A stretch of 60,000 nt of DNA. Origin: Antedon mediterranea. Lineage: Eukaryota > Echinodermata > Crinoidea > Comatulida > Antedonidae. Made by a program: the position numbers and the translations under genes. How positions within the stretch are numbered: position 1 is the stretch's first letter; every line of letters begins with the position of its first letter. Shown here piece by piece: positions 9,301 to 18,730 of the stretch. Under the pieces are notes generated by a model. That model saw only the letters and a list, made by a program, of their open reading frames with translations. It had not been told where the DNA came from and made no database searches. The stretch lies in NCBI RefSeq assembly GCF_964355755.1, contig NC_092676.1, positions 2,836,288 through 2,896,287 of the forward strand, read 5' to 3'.

Positions 9301-12069
9301 AATTCTAAAAATGTCATCGTTTAATTTTGCGTACTTTTACTAGAATGTCTTTTGAAATACCGGTTGACTATTTTTTAGCTTTAAATTAAAGATATACTTT
9401 CCTCCTAAAAAATAATTTTTTTACAAATTTTGCATTCAATATGTCATTTTAATGTCACGTAAAAGTTATTCACTTTGACCAAAAACCAAAAAATTATCTG
9501 TCACATAATGGTTTTTGGTTAAAGTATAAACCATTTCGATTGTCTTTTTATAAGTGAAATAATAATTTTTTTTTTACATAAATAAATAACTTTTATTAAA
9601 CAGTAAAATGGCATATTGAAAGTCTGATTTTATTTTTGTTCATGTTTTTTTTTTTCAGGTAAATAATTTTTTTTAAAATCCAATTTTTAGTCAAAGGGAA
9701 TAAATAATAATATTATAATAATTATGGATGACTGCACTAAATTTGTACTGTAGTAATCTATAATCTACTGACGTCTACTGGAGCAATTTAATACAGCTTT
9801 CTTAGAACAACATGGTAATGTACTGTATATAAATTTATGCTTTCACTCGAACTGATCAAGACAAAAGAAATTGTAATAGCTCTAGGCCTGTACACAATTA
9901 AACAACTAGTCTTTGCAAGGAAATGAGGTTTGTACTTGGGGACAGGTTAAGTACATTAGAGTATACAGTGAAGAAATGATGGAAACAGGATATAAGTCTT
10001 GCTGCTAGGAGTTTTATGCAGAAGTGTTATATGCTGTAATCCACACATAACATGTATTGTATAGGGATTATTGTAGAGTTGCATGGGGACTGGTTATCCT
10101 GCACAAGTAAAAACCAGTTATTAGTGTGTGTTAGGCCTAACTATTTCCAGTTGTTTGGCATCAGAAATGGGACAACTTTCAAATACAGTCAACTCTCCCA
10201 ATACTGGAGTCTATGAAAACCGCGAACTCTCCAAATACCAGACTTTTCAACAGTACAAAGTACAAACATTCATTTTTACCATTAAAAACACATTCCGAAT
10301 ACCATACTTTTCAGAAAAGCAGACATAGTAGGCTAGTATAGCCCAAAGGTGTCCGGTATCGGAAGAGTTGACTGTATTATGGTTAAAGTGTGCTGAAACA
10401 CCATTTAACCAGTTATTACTTCACAACTAAATGTGATGTAAGCAACGCTCAAGACTTTAGTTGTCTATTTTCAAGAAAATGAATATGCACATGCAAACAC
10501 ATTTAATGCTCTGCTTTGTTAAATAGAGGCTAGCTTGAGAAATAATAATTATGCAACCATGTCTAAAGCTCTGTCTACACTATCAAAAAGTGTGACGTGC
10601 CCTAATACGGTAGTGATATGACATCATCATGTCCATATATCAGCACATCATATTTTTTGTCACATAAAGTTTGATAGTGTAGACAGAGCTTTACATATAT
10701 ATATATATATATATATATATGATTTCATTTTACTATCATCATTGATTTTCACAAAGGCAACAAAAACAAGTTTTGTTTTTATAAAAGATTTGCTAAACTG
10801 GAACCCTTACCTTGGATTATGCGATGGACCGCACTCTTTTACAAGAGCAATCTCATGTGGAAGTTGTCGAGATTGTGCGTACTCTGTCAGTGCGCTTATT
10901 GGATTCTTCTGTGTGTAGTCAAAACGTTCTTTATCAATTTCCATAGATATCTCTCCAACTTCCATTGGTACTGACATATCGTCAGTAAGAAGACCACCAG
11001 AGCCCATATGGTGTCCTGCCATATTAGACTTGGCTTCTGCTGCTGCCTTTCCTTCTGGTGTGATCTGCCACGTGGGTGGGCTTTCACTGACTTTTCGGGC
11101 AAGGCCTTTCTTCTGTAGTCCATACACGGTGGGATTGATTTCACGGCAGACGTTCAGACCAACAGCACGAACTAAATCAGATGTGGATATCGTATCAACC
11201 GTACTGAGCGCTTCTAGTATTTTTTGTTCTATACTTTCTTCTGGAGACTCCATAGAATCGTGAATCAACTGATTACTGCCTCTTGCAATGATTACATTAT
11301 TGTTTCCATGGCTGTGCAGAGCACTACTTGAAGTTGCAATTGATACTGATATGGAACCAGCTCTCTGACTAAACCCATTATTGAAATTTAACGGCCCATT
11401 TCTTAACGATGTCGGAAGTTCTCCAGTGGGAGGGCTGCCATCTGCTGCCACCTGCTTCCTCCCGGAAGGTGTGATAACCCACAATGGTGGGGAATCTTTT
11501 ACTTTTTTAACAAGTCCATGCCTTTGCATGTTGAATAATGTGGGATTTATTTCTTTTTTTCTCTGCAGGCCAACAGCTTTAGCCAATTCGTTGGCGTGTA
11601 TTGAATCTGTCTGTGACGATAATGAATACAGGAGTTTCCAGCTTAATTGATCATTAACTTGCATAGTAACCGTTGCAGGGTTTGGAGGGATACTTGAACT
11701 GTTTTCTTCGTTGCTTTCATTGCTGGAGACCTCTCCGTCAGCTCGATCCGAACCGGACGAACTTCGTCTTATATGAACATCTTCTGTTGTATTTGTTGTA
11801 GCACCAAAACTCACTGAACTCTGACCCGGCCTGTTCTCTTTAACTCCATCTTGTTTTACATCCCATTTAGGTGGAGATTCTGAAACTTTTTGTATCTGAC
11901 CACGTTGTCGCATCTTGTACAACATTTGATTGGCTTCTTTTTTCGTTTGGAAACCGAGAACTTTTATTATTTCCCGCGTCTCCATTGGCCCATTGTTTTG
12001 TTGCAAGACATCAAGCACTTGGTCCATACTTCGCCCACTCATAGCTGGAACATGAATCAGTAAAGAACC
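222..12069 (-). CDS. ADAR: ADAR1-like dsRNA-specific adenosine deaminase, partial (3' end outside window)
   Basis: Four exons on the minus strand join with consistent phases: 10811-12069 (ATG at 12042), 8618-8774, 5719-5890 and 222-315. All have GT donors and AG acceptors. Counted from that ATG, the product has three Z-DNA-binding winged-helix domains (about residues 5-62, 132-190 and 270-327), one dsRNA-binding domain (about 380-447) and the first third of the adenosine deaminase domain (from about 470), ending just after the catalytic HAE motif (H541, E543). ADARs convert adenosine to inosine in dsRNA; Z domains mark the ADAR1 type, which acts on Z-form RNA and in innate dsRNA tolerance. 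The two later zinc cysteines and the C-terminus must lie left of position 1. Vertebrate ADAR1 has two Z domains and three dsRNA-binding domains, so this layout differs. Identification is firm; exon 1 and the true start are less certain (see the separate entry). Confidence 0.93.
484..632. mobile_element. Hairpin MITE with imperfect long inverted repeats
   Basis: The left arm runs from ATAGGCAAT through ATACAGCATC and ATATGT to CCTGTATCA. The right arm is its imperfect reverse complement, ending GATGCTGTATCATAG then TTTGCCTAT. The arms meet near 540-580, so almost the whole element can fold on itself. It lies in an ADAR intron. Confidence 0.6.
960..1065 (-). mobile_element. Possible SINE or LINE 3' segment
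   Basis: Read on the minus strand, the stretch (GGATGAGACAATAAGCATCC ... TTAGGAGCTTACGCCACC) has the look of SINE/LINE 3' segments that contain a 'gatgagacgataagcc'-like core. The likeness is by eye only. It ends just before a minisatellite. Confidence 0.25.
1140..2175. repeat. 81-bp minisatellite, about 11 copies plus a degenerate copy
   Basis: The unit contains GAATTGTACTGGGAATAAAT, CATTTGAACCACTC and GTAGAGCAGGGGTGGGGAG. Copies run from about 1143 to 2050 with few differences (mainly CCGTAG versus CAGTAG), then a diverged unit with small insertions extends to about 2175. Because 81 is divisible by three and the array is homogenised, long stop-free frames appear on the minus strand. These are by-products of the repeat, not genes. 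It lies in the ADAR intron between the exons at 222 and 5719. Confidence 0.95.
2176..2980. other. Intronic stretch, nothing recognised
   Basis: AT-rich ADAR intron with no coding pattern, RNA gene or clear repeat seen by eye. Confidence 0.5.
2981..3145. mobile_element. MITE copy 1 (family with AAGCTCTGTCTACACTATCA ends)
   Basis: Starts TAAAGCTCTGTCTACACTAT and ends with a diverged inverted copy (CTGTAGACAGTGCTTA). The interior has the family blocks: TGTGAT, repeated TATGGTAGTGATATG, and GACATCAT. It is orientation B, with the TATGGTAGTGATATG blocks before GACATCAT on the plus strand. Confidence 0.85.
3421..3536. mobile_element. MITE copy 2, 5'-truncated
   Basis: Has the interior CATGGACATGATGATGTCAT, ATCACTACCATATTT and the end GTAGACAGAGCTT, but lacks the left terminal repeat. 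Orientation A, opposite to copy 1 some 300 bases away, so the two could pair in the ADAR pre-mRNA. Confidence 0.8.
4100..4520. repeat. Degenerate tandem repeat with TTTGGGCAAGTATGTTTAAA core
   Basis: From 4105 to about 4210 the period is 24 bases (GGGCAAGTATGTTTAAACAA). After that the period lengthens to about 30-35 bases and the units diverge (GTAATAAAAACCAGTCTGG and similar) to about 4510. The gradient from clean to decayed units suggests expansion at the left end. Confidence 0.85.
4521..5550. other. Intronic stretch, nothing recognised
   Basis: AT-rich ADAR intron sequence without a gene, clear repeat or structured RNA that I can see. Confidence 0.5.
5553..5650 (-). mobile_element. LINE 3' end with (ATT)n tail
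   Basis: An (AAT)n run at 5553-5572 is followed by TTTATTAGGAGTTTACACTT and TGGTGCATCC. The same arrangement, (AAT)n then TTTATT and later TGGTGCATCC, is found at the 3' end of the non-LTR element at 48023. It is probably a short 3' fragment of a related element, reading on the minus strand. Confidence 0.55.
5719..5890 (-). CDS. ADAR: ADAR exon, start of adenosine deaminase domain
   Basis: Acceptor AG at 5891-5892 after a pyrimidine-rich tract, donor GT at 5718-5717. Enters in phase 0, leaves in phase 1. It encodes residues 464-520, including FFDKIAGLAHQKYSDL and SVIASLIMRR, followed by GVVVSLGTG. This resembles the beginning of vertebrate ADAR deaminase domains, where VSLGTGNRCVKGD is characteristic. 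The split Gly codon at the end joins exactly to the exon at 222-315. Confidence 0.92.
6021..6186. mobile_element. MITE copy 3
   Basis: Starts TAAAGCTATGTCTACACTAT, ends GATAGTGTAGACGGAGCTTA, with GTAGTGATA blocks, GACATCATCATGTCCATATA and GGGCACATCACATTT inside. It lies about 130 bases upstream (minus sense) of the ADAR exon at 5719-5890. Confidence 0.85.
6190..8235. other. Intronic stretch, nothing firm recognised
   Basis: ADAR intron between the exons at 5719 and 8618. Very AT-rich. Three loosely similar CGTGACGAGCCGTAA-like patches (about 7270, 7545 and 8005, the last inverted) hint at an old transposon but could not be resolved. Confidence 0.4.
8241..8281. repeat. 13-bp tandem repeat (GAACCGTGGAACA)
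   Basis: Three consecutive copies of GAACCGTGGAACA, identical by eye, in the ADAR intron. Confidence 0.9.
8618..8774 (-). CDS. ADAR: ADAR exon completing the dsRNA-binding domain
   Basis: Acceptor AG at 8775-8776 and donor GT at 8617-8616. It enters in phase 2 and leaves in phase 0, which fits its neighbours. It encodes residues 412-463: the beta strands (FTYRVKLGG), the FPPAE loop also seen in vertebrate ADAR1, and the second helix with the KKEARREAA motif, whose Lys residues contact the RNA phosphates. A short basic linker (KPKRNGPP) leads to the deaminase domain. Only one dsRBD is visible in the gene. The intron immediately upstream of this exon contains a tandemly expanded MITE starting about 48 bases from the splice site. 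Confidence 0.92.
8820..9107. mobile_element. MITE copy 4 with internal tandem expansion
   Basis: The right side is typical of the family (GACATCATCATGTCCATATA, TTTGTCACATAAAGTTTGAT, GTAGACAAGGCTT). From 8822 to about 9020 the block TATGGTAGTGATATGCCCAA (21-bp period) is repeated about nine times, where other copies have only two or three. The left terminal repeat is missing. The array begins about 48 bases from the acceptor of the ADAR exon at 8618-8774. Open frames in it on both strands are repeat artefacts. Confidence 0.9.
9430..9720 (-). repeat. Dispersed repeat, partner of the one at 42250-42500
   Basis: On the minus strand it carries ATTATTTCACTTATAAAAAG, GAAATGGTTTA, CCATTATGTGACAGAT, and TGCCATTTTAC. 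The plus-strand sequence at about 42280-42430 has the same blocks in the same order with scattered changes. It is an old interspersed element of unknown class. Confidence 0.6.
10184..10376. mobile_element. Tigger/pogo-like MITE (CAGTCAACTCT ends, TA duplication)
   Basis: Starts TA-CAGTCAACTCTCCCAATA and ends GGAAGAGTTGACTG-TA, so the terminal repeats are bordered by TA on both sides. Ends that begin CAG and a TA target are typical of Tc1/mariner and pogo-type elements. No transposase is present; non-autonomous. Confidence 0.7.
10564..10692. mobile_element. MITE copy 5
   Basis: Starts AAAGCTCTGTCTACACTATC and ends TGATAGTGTAGACAGAGCTT, with one GTAGTGATATGACATCATCA block. It is shorter than the full family unit. 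An (AT)n run at 10694-10720 abuts it. It lies about 120 bases downstream (minus sense) of the ADAR Z-domain exon. Confidence 0.9.
10811..12069 (-). CDS. ADAR: ADAR exon with three Z-DNA-binding domains and start of dsRBD
   Basis: Acceptor AG at 12070-12071, donor GT at 10810-10809 (AAG|GTAAGG), ending in phase 2. The ATG at 12042 follows 27 bases that are open in the same frame, so translation may start further upstream. Z domain 1 keeps the recognition-helix N38 and Y42 and the P57-P58-x-W60 wing. Domain 2 keeps N166 and P185-P186-x-W188, but has Phe (F170) where the Z-contacting Tyr normally sits. Domain 3 keeps N303, Y307 and P322-P323-x-W325. The linkers are rich in Ser, Asn and Glu and look disordered. 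From residue 380 the sequence NPISALTEYAQ begins a dsRNA-binding domain, which is interrupted by the intron after GPSHNPR. The three Z domains sit on one exon, so their tandem duplication did not need separate exons. Confidence 0.93.
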
Positions 12070-12128
12070 CTACAAAAACAATATTAAAAGATTCTTAATA
12101 AATATAATGAGTCTTTGAGGATCATAAC

Positions 12129-12794
12129 ATCCCATAGCAACAAAAATTAGTAGATTTAAGTAGTCGTAAGTAGAAATAGCTCTATTTTTAGTAGCCCTAA
12201 TAGTTTTTAAGTAGACCTTTTTATCTCGCCTACTAAGGATTTTAACTCAATGAGTCAACGATGGAATGACTACTTACCAGCTATATAAAATAGATAGTTG
12301 ATTAATAGTTACTGGCTATTAATTATTTGTTAACAGTCTATTGATAGGGTATTGGTAGCCCTAGTATAGCTATTATAAGTAAACAGTTGATAGATATGAT
12401 ACTTATAGATTTCTAATAGCTATCTGGTAGTCCATATCTATCTATTGTATAAAATAGATAGTTTATTAACAGTTACTGGCTATTATCAGTTTATATCTAT
12501 TAATAGGTCGCTGGTAGCCCTTGATATAGCTATTAAGTAGACAATAGATAGATATATACAACTGTGTTACTCACAGATTAAAAATAGTGAAACATCTATC
12601 TAATACTATTAGTTGGGATTTTGAATTATGCTAATGAGGTAAAACCTATTAGGACCTATCTAAAATCTGCCTAAAATCTACTTATTAGTAGGTACCTTAA
12701 TAGGTAATAGAGCTATATCTATTAAGGCGATAACTTATAAGGCTAATAGGTATAGAGCTAGAGCTATATCTACTTAGAGTTTTTGTTATGGGAT
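12129..12794. mobile_element. Self-complementary foldback element beside the ADAR Z-domain exon
   Basis: The left end ATCCCATAGCAACAAAAA is mirrored by the right end TTTTTGTTATGGGAT. Further in, AGTAGAAATAGCTCTAT faces ATAGAGCTATATCTACTTA. The interior has two diverged copies of a roughly 160-bp unit (about 12280-12400 and 12443-12555) sharing ATAAAATAGATAGTT, GTTACTGGCTATTA, GGTAGCCCT and ATAGCTATTA. It lies 60 bases upstream of the acceptor at 12070, inside the long intron. Confidence 0.65.
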
Positions 12795-13001
12795 AGAAAC
12801 TCAGAATGTCAAAGGTCACATAGTGTTTACAAAATATTTGATATAATCAAAATCATTAATAGTTACTATTGTTCCTTTGAAATCTAGTGTTAGTTTTACA
12901 TTATATTTTATGCTGTTATTTGTATCTTATTCTGTTTTTTTATTTCATCTCTTTCAAACTCTGCTTTCATGATATAATAATGTACAACCTTTAACCTTTA
13001 T

Positions 13002-13410
13002 CAAAGAACTTATAACACAAGAATCTCCTGTTCGTCCGAAGCGCGTAACAATTTCGAAAGGCATTGTGGGATAGAATAGAGCTATGGGTGGCGCCATTGT
13101 GAGCCATGGAGTAGGGCGCCCGCATCAAATTAGAAAGTCAAAATCATAGAGGGGATCTGCTAATGCTCTAGGGGGTATAGAGTAATTGACTGAGGAGTAG
13201 GGCGCCCGCATCAAATTAGAAAGTCAAAATCATAGAGGGGATCTGCTAATACTCTAGGGGGTAGAGTAATTGACTTCCTAGTTTGGAGGGGGCGCTGCTC
13301 CATGCTGTGGAATGGCGTCGCCCAGTTTGACCTTTTAACCCTGTACTTCCGATACTGTGTTTTGAATGCAAAATTGAAGAACAGGAGATTCTTGTGTTAT
13401 AAGTTCTTTG
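13002..13410. mobile_element. MITE with 32-bp perfect terminal inverted repeats and 7-bp target duplication
   Basis: Left end CAAAGAACTTATAACACAAG at 13002, right end CTTGTGTTATAAGTTCTTTG at 13410, perfectly inverted over 32 bases. Flanks are CCTTTAT at 12995-13001 and CCTTTAT at 13411-13417. Inside, an approximately 84-base unit starting GGAGTAGGGCGCCCGCATCA occurs twice in tandem (13109-13193 and 13194-13275). It has no coding capacity. The GC-richer interior stands out from the intron. Confidence 0.88.
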
Positions 13411-13419
13411 CCTTTATTA

Positions 13420-14590
13420 AGAAAGACATCCGCTGTCAGGACCCAACAAAGTGTCCCATTAATAGTTTCTCCTAAATAGAAGTTGGCTGTTTAATATTTT
13501 GAATTCAATAAATGGGACTACTTTTTTATTTGTTTAATATCCACTTCTATATTCTTACTTTAAAAGCTTAATGTGGCTACCAAAGAATTAAAACATAAAA
13601 TAAATGCGACAGTTACTAAGTACCCACTAGGTGAAAAGAACTGACACAGACCCGTTATACCCAAGGACGCATTGGCCAACACGGGATACGATGTTGTGGA
13701 CGTGATCACCGATGCTGTGGACGTGATCACCGATCATGTCCAAATCATCGTCGATGCACCTAAATACCCATGATGATTAAAAGTAACGTAGCAAAAACAT
13801 TATTATAAAATGTGAAATCCTAAGTAATAATTGGCTCATAAAAAACACGATGAAAGATACAAACTGACATATTTATAATCATCAATAAGTTATAAACTTG
13901 AGAGGTATGTTGTAGCATCATCATGTGACTGTAATGTGTAACTGTCAACGTTTTAATAATTTATCCATCGCAGTCTGTCATAGATTCGACGTGTTAATCC
14001 TGTATGTACTAAATGAGTTTAGTAAATTGGTTTGGTTGGATATGGTAACCTGTATCCAATGTTACCGGGTTTCATAGTTTTTTAGTTTTATAAACCCCTC
14101 GTTTAGACCATATTATTAACAAATGTACTACAAAATTTAAGAAGTCAACTAATAATTTCTTTTCAGCATGGAAAAAAAATGTTATTTATAGATCAACATG
14201 CTTTTTTTTTTCTTTATTTTGCTTTTTTAATTTTTAATTTTTTTTAATTTTTACCATCATTTATCGTATATTATATTTATATTAAATTAATTTCTGTTAA
14301 AAAAGTCTTTAAACAGTGATTGGGTTCGCTTTTGACAATCCTGGCTTTTTGTTTCTTGTTGTATATCTATGTATTCTGTTGTAATTGTAATAAGCCGATA
14401 TTGAATAAATCAAAAATAATCTAGGAGTCTAGTTGAATTATTTTTTAAAATTAAAAAATACAAGAAGTCAATCAACTAATACTCTTTAAAATGCTACAGA
14501 ATGGAATAAAATTCACAAAAAGAGAAACTTAGCGGAATAACCCATGAGTCTAGTTGAATTAAAAATATTATTATAATTTCTATATAATGT
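13420..14590. other. Intronic stretch with one short duplication
   Basis: ADAR intron, mostly featureless. A short GC-richer patch at about 13640-13760 repeats GCTGTGGACGTGATCACCGAT-like sequence twice. At 14300-14410 the pattern (TTGTTGTATATCTATGTATT, then AATAAATCAAA) could be a retrotransposon 3' end, but this is weak. Confidence 0.4.
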
Positions 14591-14597
14591 TTTACTG

Positions 14598-14885
14598 TAT
14601 GGATACAAAATGGCCGTTATTAGTGAAATGTAGTAGGTAAGCTACAGCACTGTATGCATGGAACGGACACAAAATGGCTGTTATTATGAGACAATAGAAA
14701 AGTTACTTACATGGAATAAGACACAAAATGGTCGTTATTAATTCAAGTGTAGTTGATAAGTTACTACACTGCATGCATGAAACAGACACAAAATGGCCAT
14801 AATTAGAGAAAATACAGTAGATAAGCTAACTGCATGAAACGGACACAAAATGGCAGCCATTGTATTAGAATAACCTACTTCATGG
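14598..14885. repeat. Degenerate tandem repeat (GGACACAAAATGGCCGTTAT), five units
   Basis: Five units of roughly 55-70 bases, each with ACAAAATGG followed by C/T-GTTATTA or similar, AGTAGATAAG and GCATGGAA-like blocks, diverged from one another. ADAR intron. Confidence 0.75.
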
Positions 14886-16395
14886 AATATAATTCTGAAA
14901 TCATAAGCAGACAACACACTTTAAATCATTTGTTTTAATTGGATTTCTCTTTTAGATATTAATATTAAAGTGCTTTTCTTCATTAGCCTGATGACCAAAG
15001 CTACTGCCACTTAAAATTCCAATTTTCAAATAAATAAACTTCATCAATTTTAAGTAATTTTAATTAATTATACTAAAAGGAAAATTAACTTGTAATAGTA
15101 TTCATAATCGAATGAGTTCATTTAAGAAGCATAGCTTGCACAGAAGAGTATAAATGTGAACAGACGAGAGATATGATCCATGCTTGTCTTCTTGTGATCG
15201 TGAATATATAGTGGCTGTAGATCTATTAATGTTTTTAAATCTCAATAAATCAGTTAGTTGTAAAAACGCGCATCTGAATATATGATTTGTTATCCGTCAG
15301 AATGAATACCTCAATATAAATCTAAATTTTCGTTTCAAATTAAAATCGATGAATATCACATGAATATAGACAGTAAAGGTTAGATGGAAAAGGTCTCGTT
15401 GGGACTATCAGAAAACAATATCTATTAAAAAGCTAACCTCAGTAGACTGTTGGAGTTGACACATTTCACGGCCCTGCTTAATTATTAAACAAGTCATATA
15501 CTCATTGTCACCCATTGCTTCAAAACTCTAGGAATCTAATAATCTGTTATAGAAATAAGTACTGAAAAAGTTAAAGAGAAAATGTCTTCAGGTTGTACTG
15601 TACAATTAAGTTGCAATGTCATTTTTGTTTATAATGACCAACAACCAAAAACCGATTTAAAACAAAATTGTTCTTTTATTCATTTTTGTTAATTTGACGT
15701 TTGACATTATTGTAATATAATAGTTAAAACATCCCCTACAATGTCTTTTCCTAACTTATCAAAATAGTTATTTTAGATTTTATACATTCATGTAAAGTCT
15801 AATATGTCATATATATTTTGCATTATTCATAACATCGCATTAATATTAATGGTATTTTTAGTCTATATTACATAGCCAAGGGAAAATAAAAAATTCATAT
15901 TTTGCATAATTTAAGAAATCAAATAAAGATTATTCGTGCAAAGATATCGAATCCTTGACATTGAATATGTCTTTGTTTGAAGTGAAGGAAATAAAGTTGT
16001 TAAAGACAGCATTTCATGCGTTTTGATATATCTATTTTTTTGGATTCACACCTTTAGATCCGGGTGGCACACTTATAGTACAAAAGTGCATTTTTCAAAA
16101 TAATAAATTATATCATTTATTATAACAAATATGAAATACAAAAGAGAGAATTTTTTTTATTACATACCTTATTGACGAAGAAATAAAAACAAAGATAAAC
16201 ATTACTATTTAGTATTAATTACATATAACTTATTACAAGTATCACATAAGGTTATGCCAGTCTAATCATAAAAACTGAAATTTTTTCCCAACGTTATAAC
16301 AATTGTTGGAAGTTTAAAAAAACAAAATCTCTTTATCATTATGCCAGCCTGGTGTTATCTTTATAACACTGATCATTGTCACAAATCATGTTATT
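14886..16395. other. Intronic stretch, nothing recognised
   Basis: AT-rich ADAR intron. I see no gene, structured RNA or clear transposon here. Confidence 0.5.
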
Positions 16396-16399
16396 ATTC

Positions 16400-16532
16400 T
16401 AGCTCAGTCTACACTATTCAACTTTATGTGAAAAAAAAAATGATATGGACATGATGATGTCATATCACTTCTATATTTTGGAATATCACTTTTTTTTTGT
16501 CAAACTAGTTTGATAGTTTAGACAGAGATTTA
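16400..16532. mobile_element. MITE copy 6
   Basis: Starts TAGCTCAGTCTACACTATTC and ends TTTGATAGTTTAGACAGAGA, with ATATGGACATGATGATGTCA inside. Orientation A. It has lost part of the interior. Confidence 0.8.
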
Positions 16533-16539
16533 GAAAAGT

Positions 16540-18730
16540 TGTAATATAAAATAGTTTTTTTCTTTTATGGCTTAATTAGGACCTCTTGCAAACCAGTACT
16601 TTACTTTGAAAGAATTATTCCAGAATAAAGATTTATATATTTACTAAACAAAATTCTTAAAAAAAACAATTTGATTTCTAACATATTTTTACAACAAATT
16701 GTATATGAAAATGTAGTTTTGGTGTCTAACTTACTTTCTTTTGTTGTACGAAATATCGAGGACATGTTGGCTGTAAAGCATAATCTTCCAATAAATAATT
16801 TAAATTATTCCTTGATAACACATGAATATTACTGAGAACATTAATATAAGTCTGCAGTCAAGGGAGAATAAAAAGATTTAAGAAATATGAACATAATGCA
16901 TAATTTAAAAGTGTGAAATTATTCACAAAAATATTAATTATGCTTGCAAAAGAATTAACGTCCACTGATGTCCGTCGCATTTAGGTAAATTTTCAGTTCG
17001 TTGACTTCAAGGGATGGATTATTTCTTGATCAGAATTTTATGAAAATACACTTTAATTGCTATTTTATGTAGCATAAAAGTTAAGCAGAAAAATTCAAAT
17101 TTTTGAATCATGAAATTCAATACTTGCTAAGTTTAAATGACTTTTGTAAAACTACATTTGTGTTTCTTTTTGTACATTTTCAGTAACTAGATCAAACTGA
17201 TTACAACACTACTTTAAACAAGAATATTTCTTATAAAAAACGCTGCACTCTTATTGTTATTGCTAAGGTCAAGTCTGCGGGTCACTTCATCAAGCCTAGA
17301 TACTTATCCTAAGTATCCTATTACAAACAAAAACTTCAATGGACTGTTTTGATAATAATTCAATGTTTATCTGACAGTGAATTATAGTAATATCATGGGA
17401 CTCATAAATACCAGAAATGCTTTGGGATTTGTCATTAGACTCTTTTCCCAGCCGTTTTTTTGGATTCAACAGGTGGTACCTATAAATTATAGTCGAGTTT
17501 CCATTTTAACAAAAATGTCAAAGTGTAGTACTATACTGCTGCTTGATTTCATCTAATGAATGAGTAATCTCGTGTGACGTAGCGGGCTAGAGCAGCAGCG
17601 TGAAAATGTTGTTACTGCGACAATACACAGTAGAACCTTTAGAACCAAACAAATTGTTCAAGAAAAAAAAGATGTTGAGTCCTATGCTTATTTGGTCGAT
17701 ATTTATTTGATGTTGTAAGACTGTAAAAACTTGTTAATTTGTTTTATCAGTGTTTTTTTAATTGGTATCTTAAATATTTGTTCACTCATAAGCCATAATT
17801 GGATGGTCTTGTTATAAACAAGAATGTGTTTTAAAAAATAAATAAATACCTGACATGGTATCAGTTGAGAACACTATTACCTTCATCCAATTGTTGGGAA
17901 GGTACAGTATATTTAGAAGAGTCAGTCCATATTATTTGAATTTTATATAAGAAATTCTACTAAATAAATTTACTATGGAAGCAAATTCCCACAATGGAAA
18001 CCTTAATCAAATCAAATATATCAAGAACACACATTTTTATTGCATCTGGGTTTAGATTTTCAAGTAAAAGCTTCCAAAATTATTACAAATTTGATTTATT
18101 TTACTTCTCCTATAAAACATGTGATCTTAATCAAGTCTAATATAATTCAGTTTTATTACCAAATCAGACAAATTTCACATACGTGTAAATACGAGTAAAA
18201 CCAATTTTATAAATGAAGTTTTTTAGATACTATTTACAAAATCAATGGTGTAACTTCAATCTTGCTACGTGATCTTGCCTCTAGTATCAGATTTTGCTGT
18301 AAATCGATTTTGTCCTTTTTATATTCCTGAAGTAGGACGGTCAGAACATCAATTTCACAGCGACCTCAGTTTTCTTTTTCTTTTTGTAACGTATATCATT
18401 ATAAATTTGGACCTATTAATTCGGCAGCGTGGTTTTAAAAATTTCGGCATGTTTTTTATCTGTCGGTTGTAAACGAGACCGAAAGGCACATATAATCAGC
18501 TGCCAATCATTTACCACTTATCTACCCCATCAATCAGCACATTCGAACGAGCTGTCAATCAAACACTACTATACTCGCCTATCAGTCAACTGGTACTTAT
18601 TACTGTACTGTACGCAAGAAATGACTGATGACTTACTAAAGAACGTGAAGACAGGTAAAGTTTTGTCACTTGTTGAAGTTTACTTTAATTAAAAGAGACT
18701 CCTTCTGGTATTGATAACAATCCCATGCAC
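16540..18730. other. Intronic stretch, nothing recognised
   Basis: AT-rich ADAR intron. Short open frames at 18269-18690 show no domain, splice logic or codon pattern that would support a gene. Confidence 0.5.

Noticed and set aside
11030-11650. Plus-strand open frames opposite the ADAR Z-domain exon
   Set aside because: Shadows of the real coding strand, without recognisable domains.
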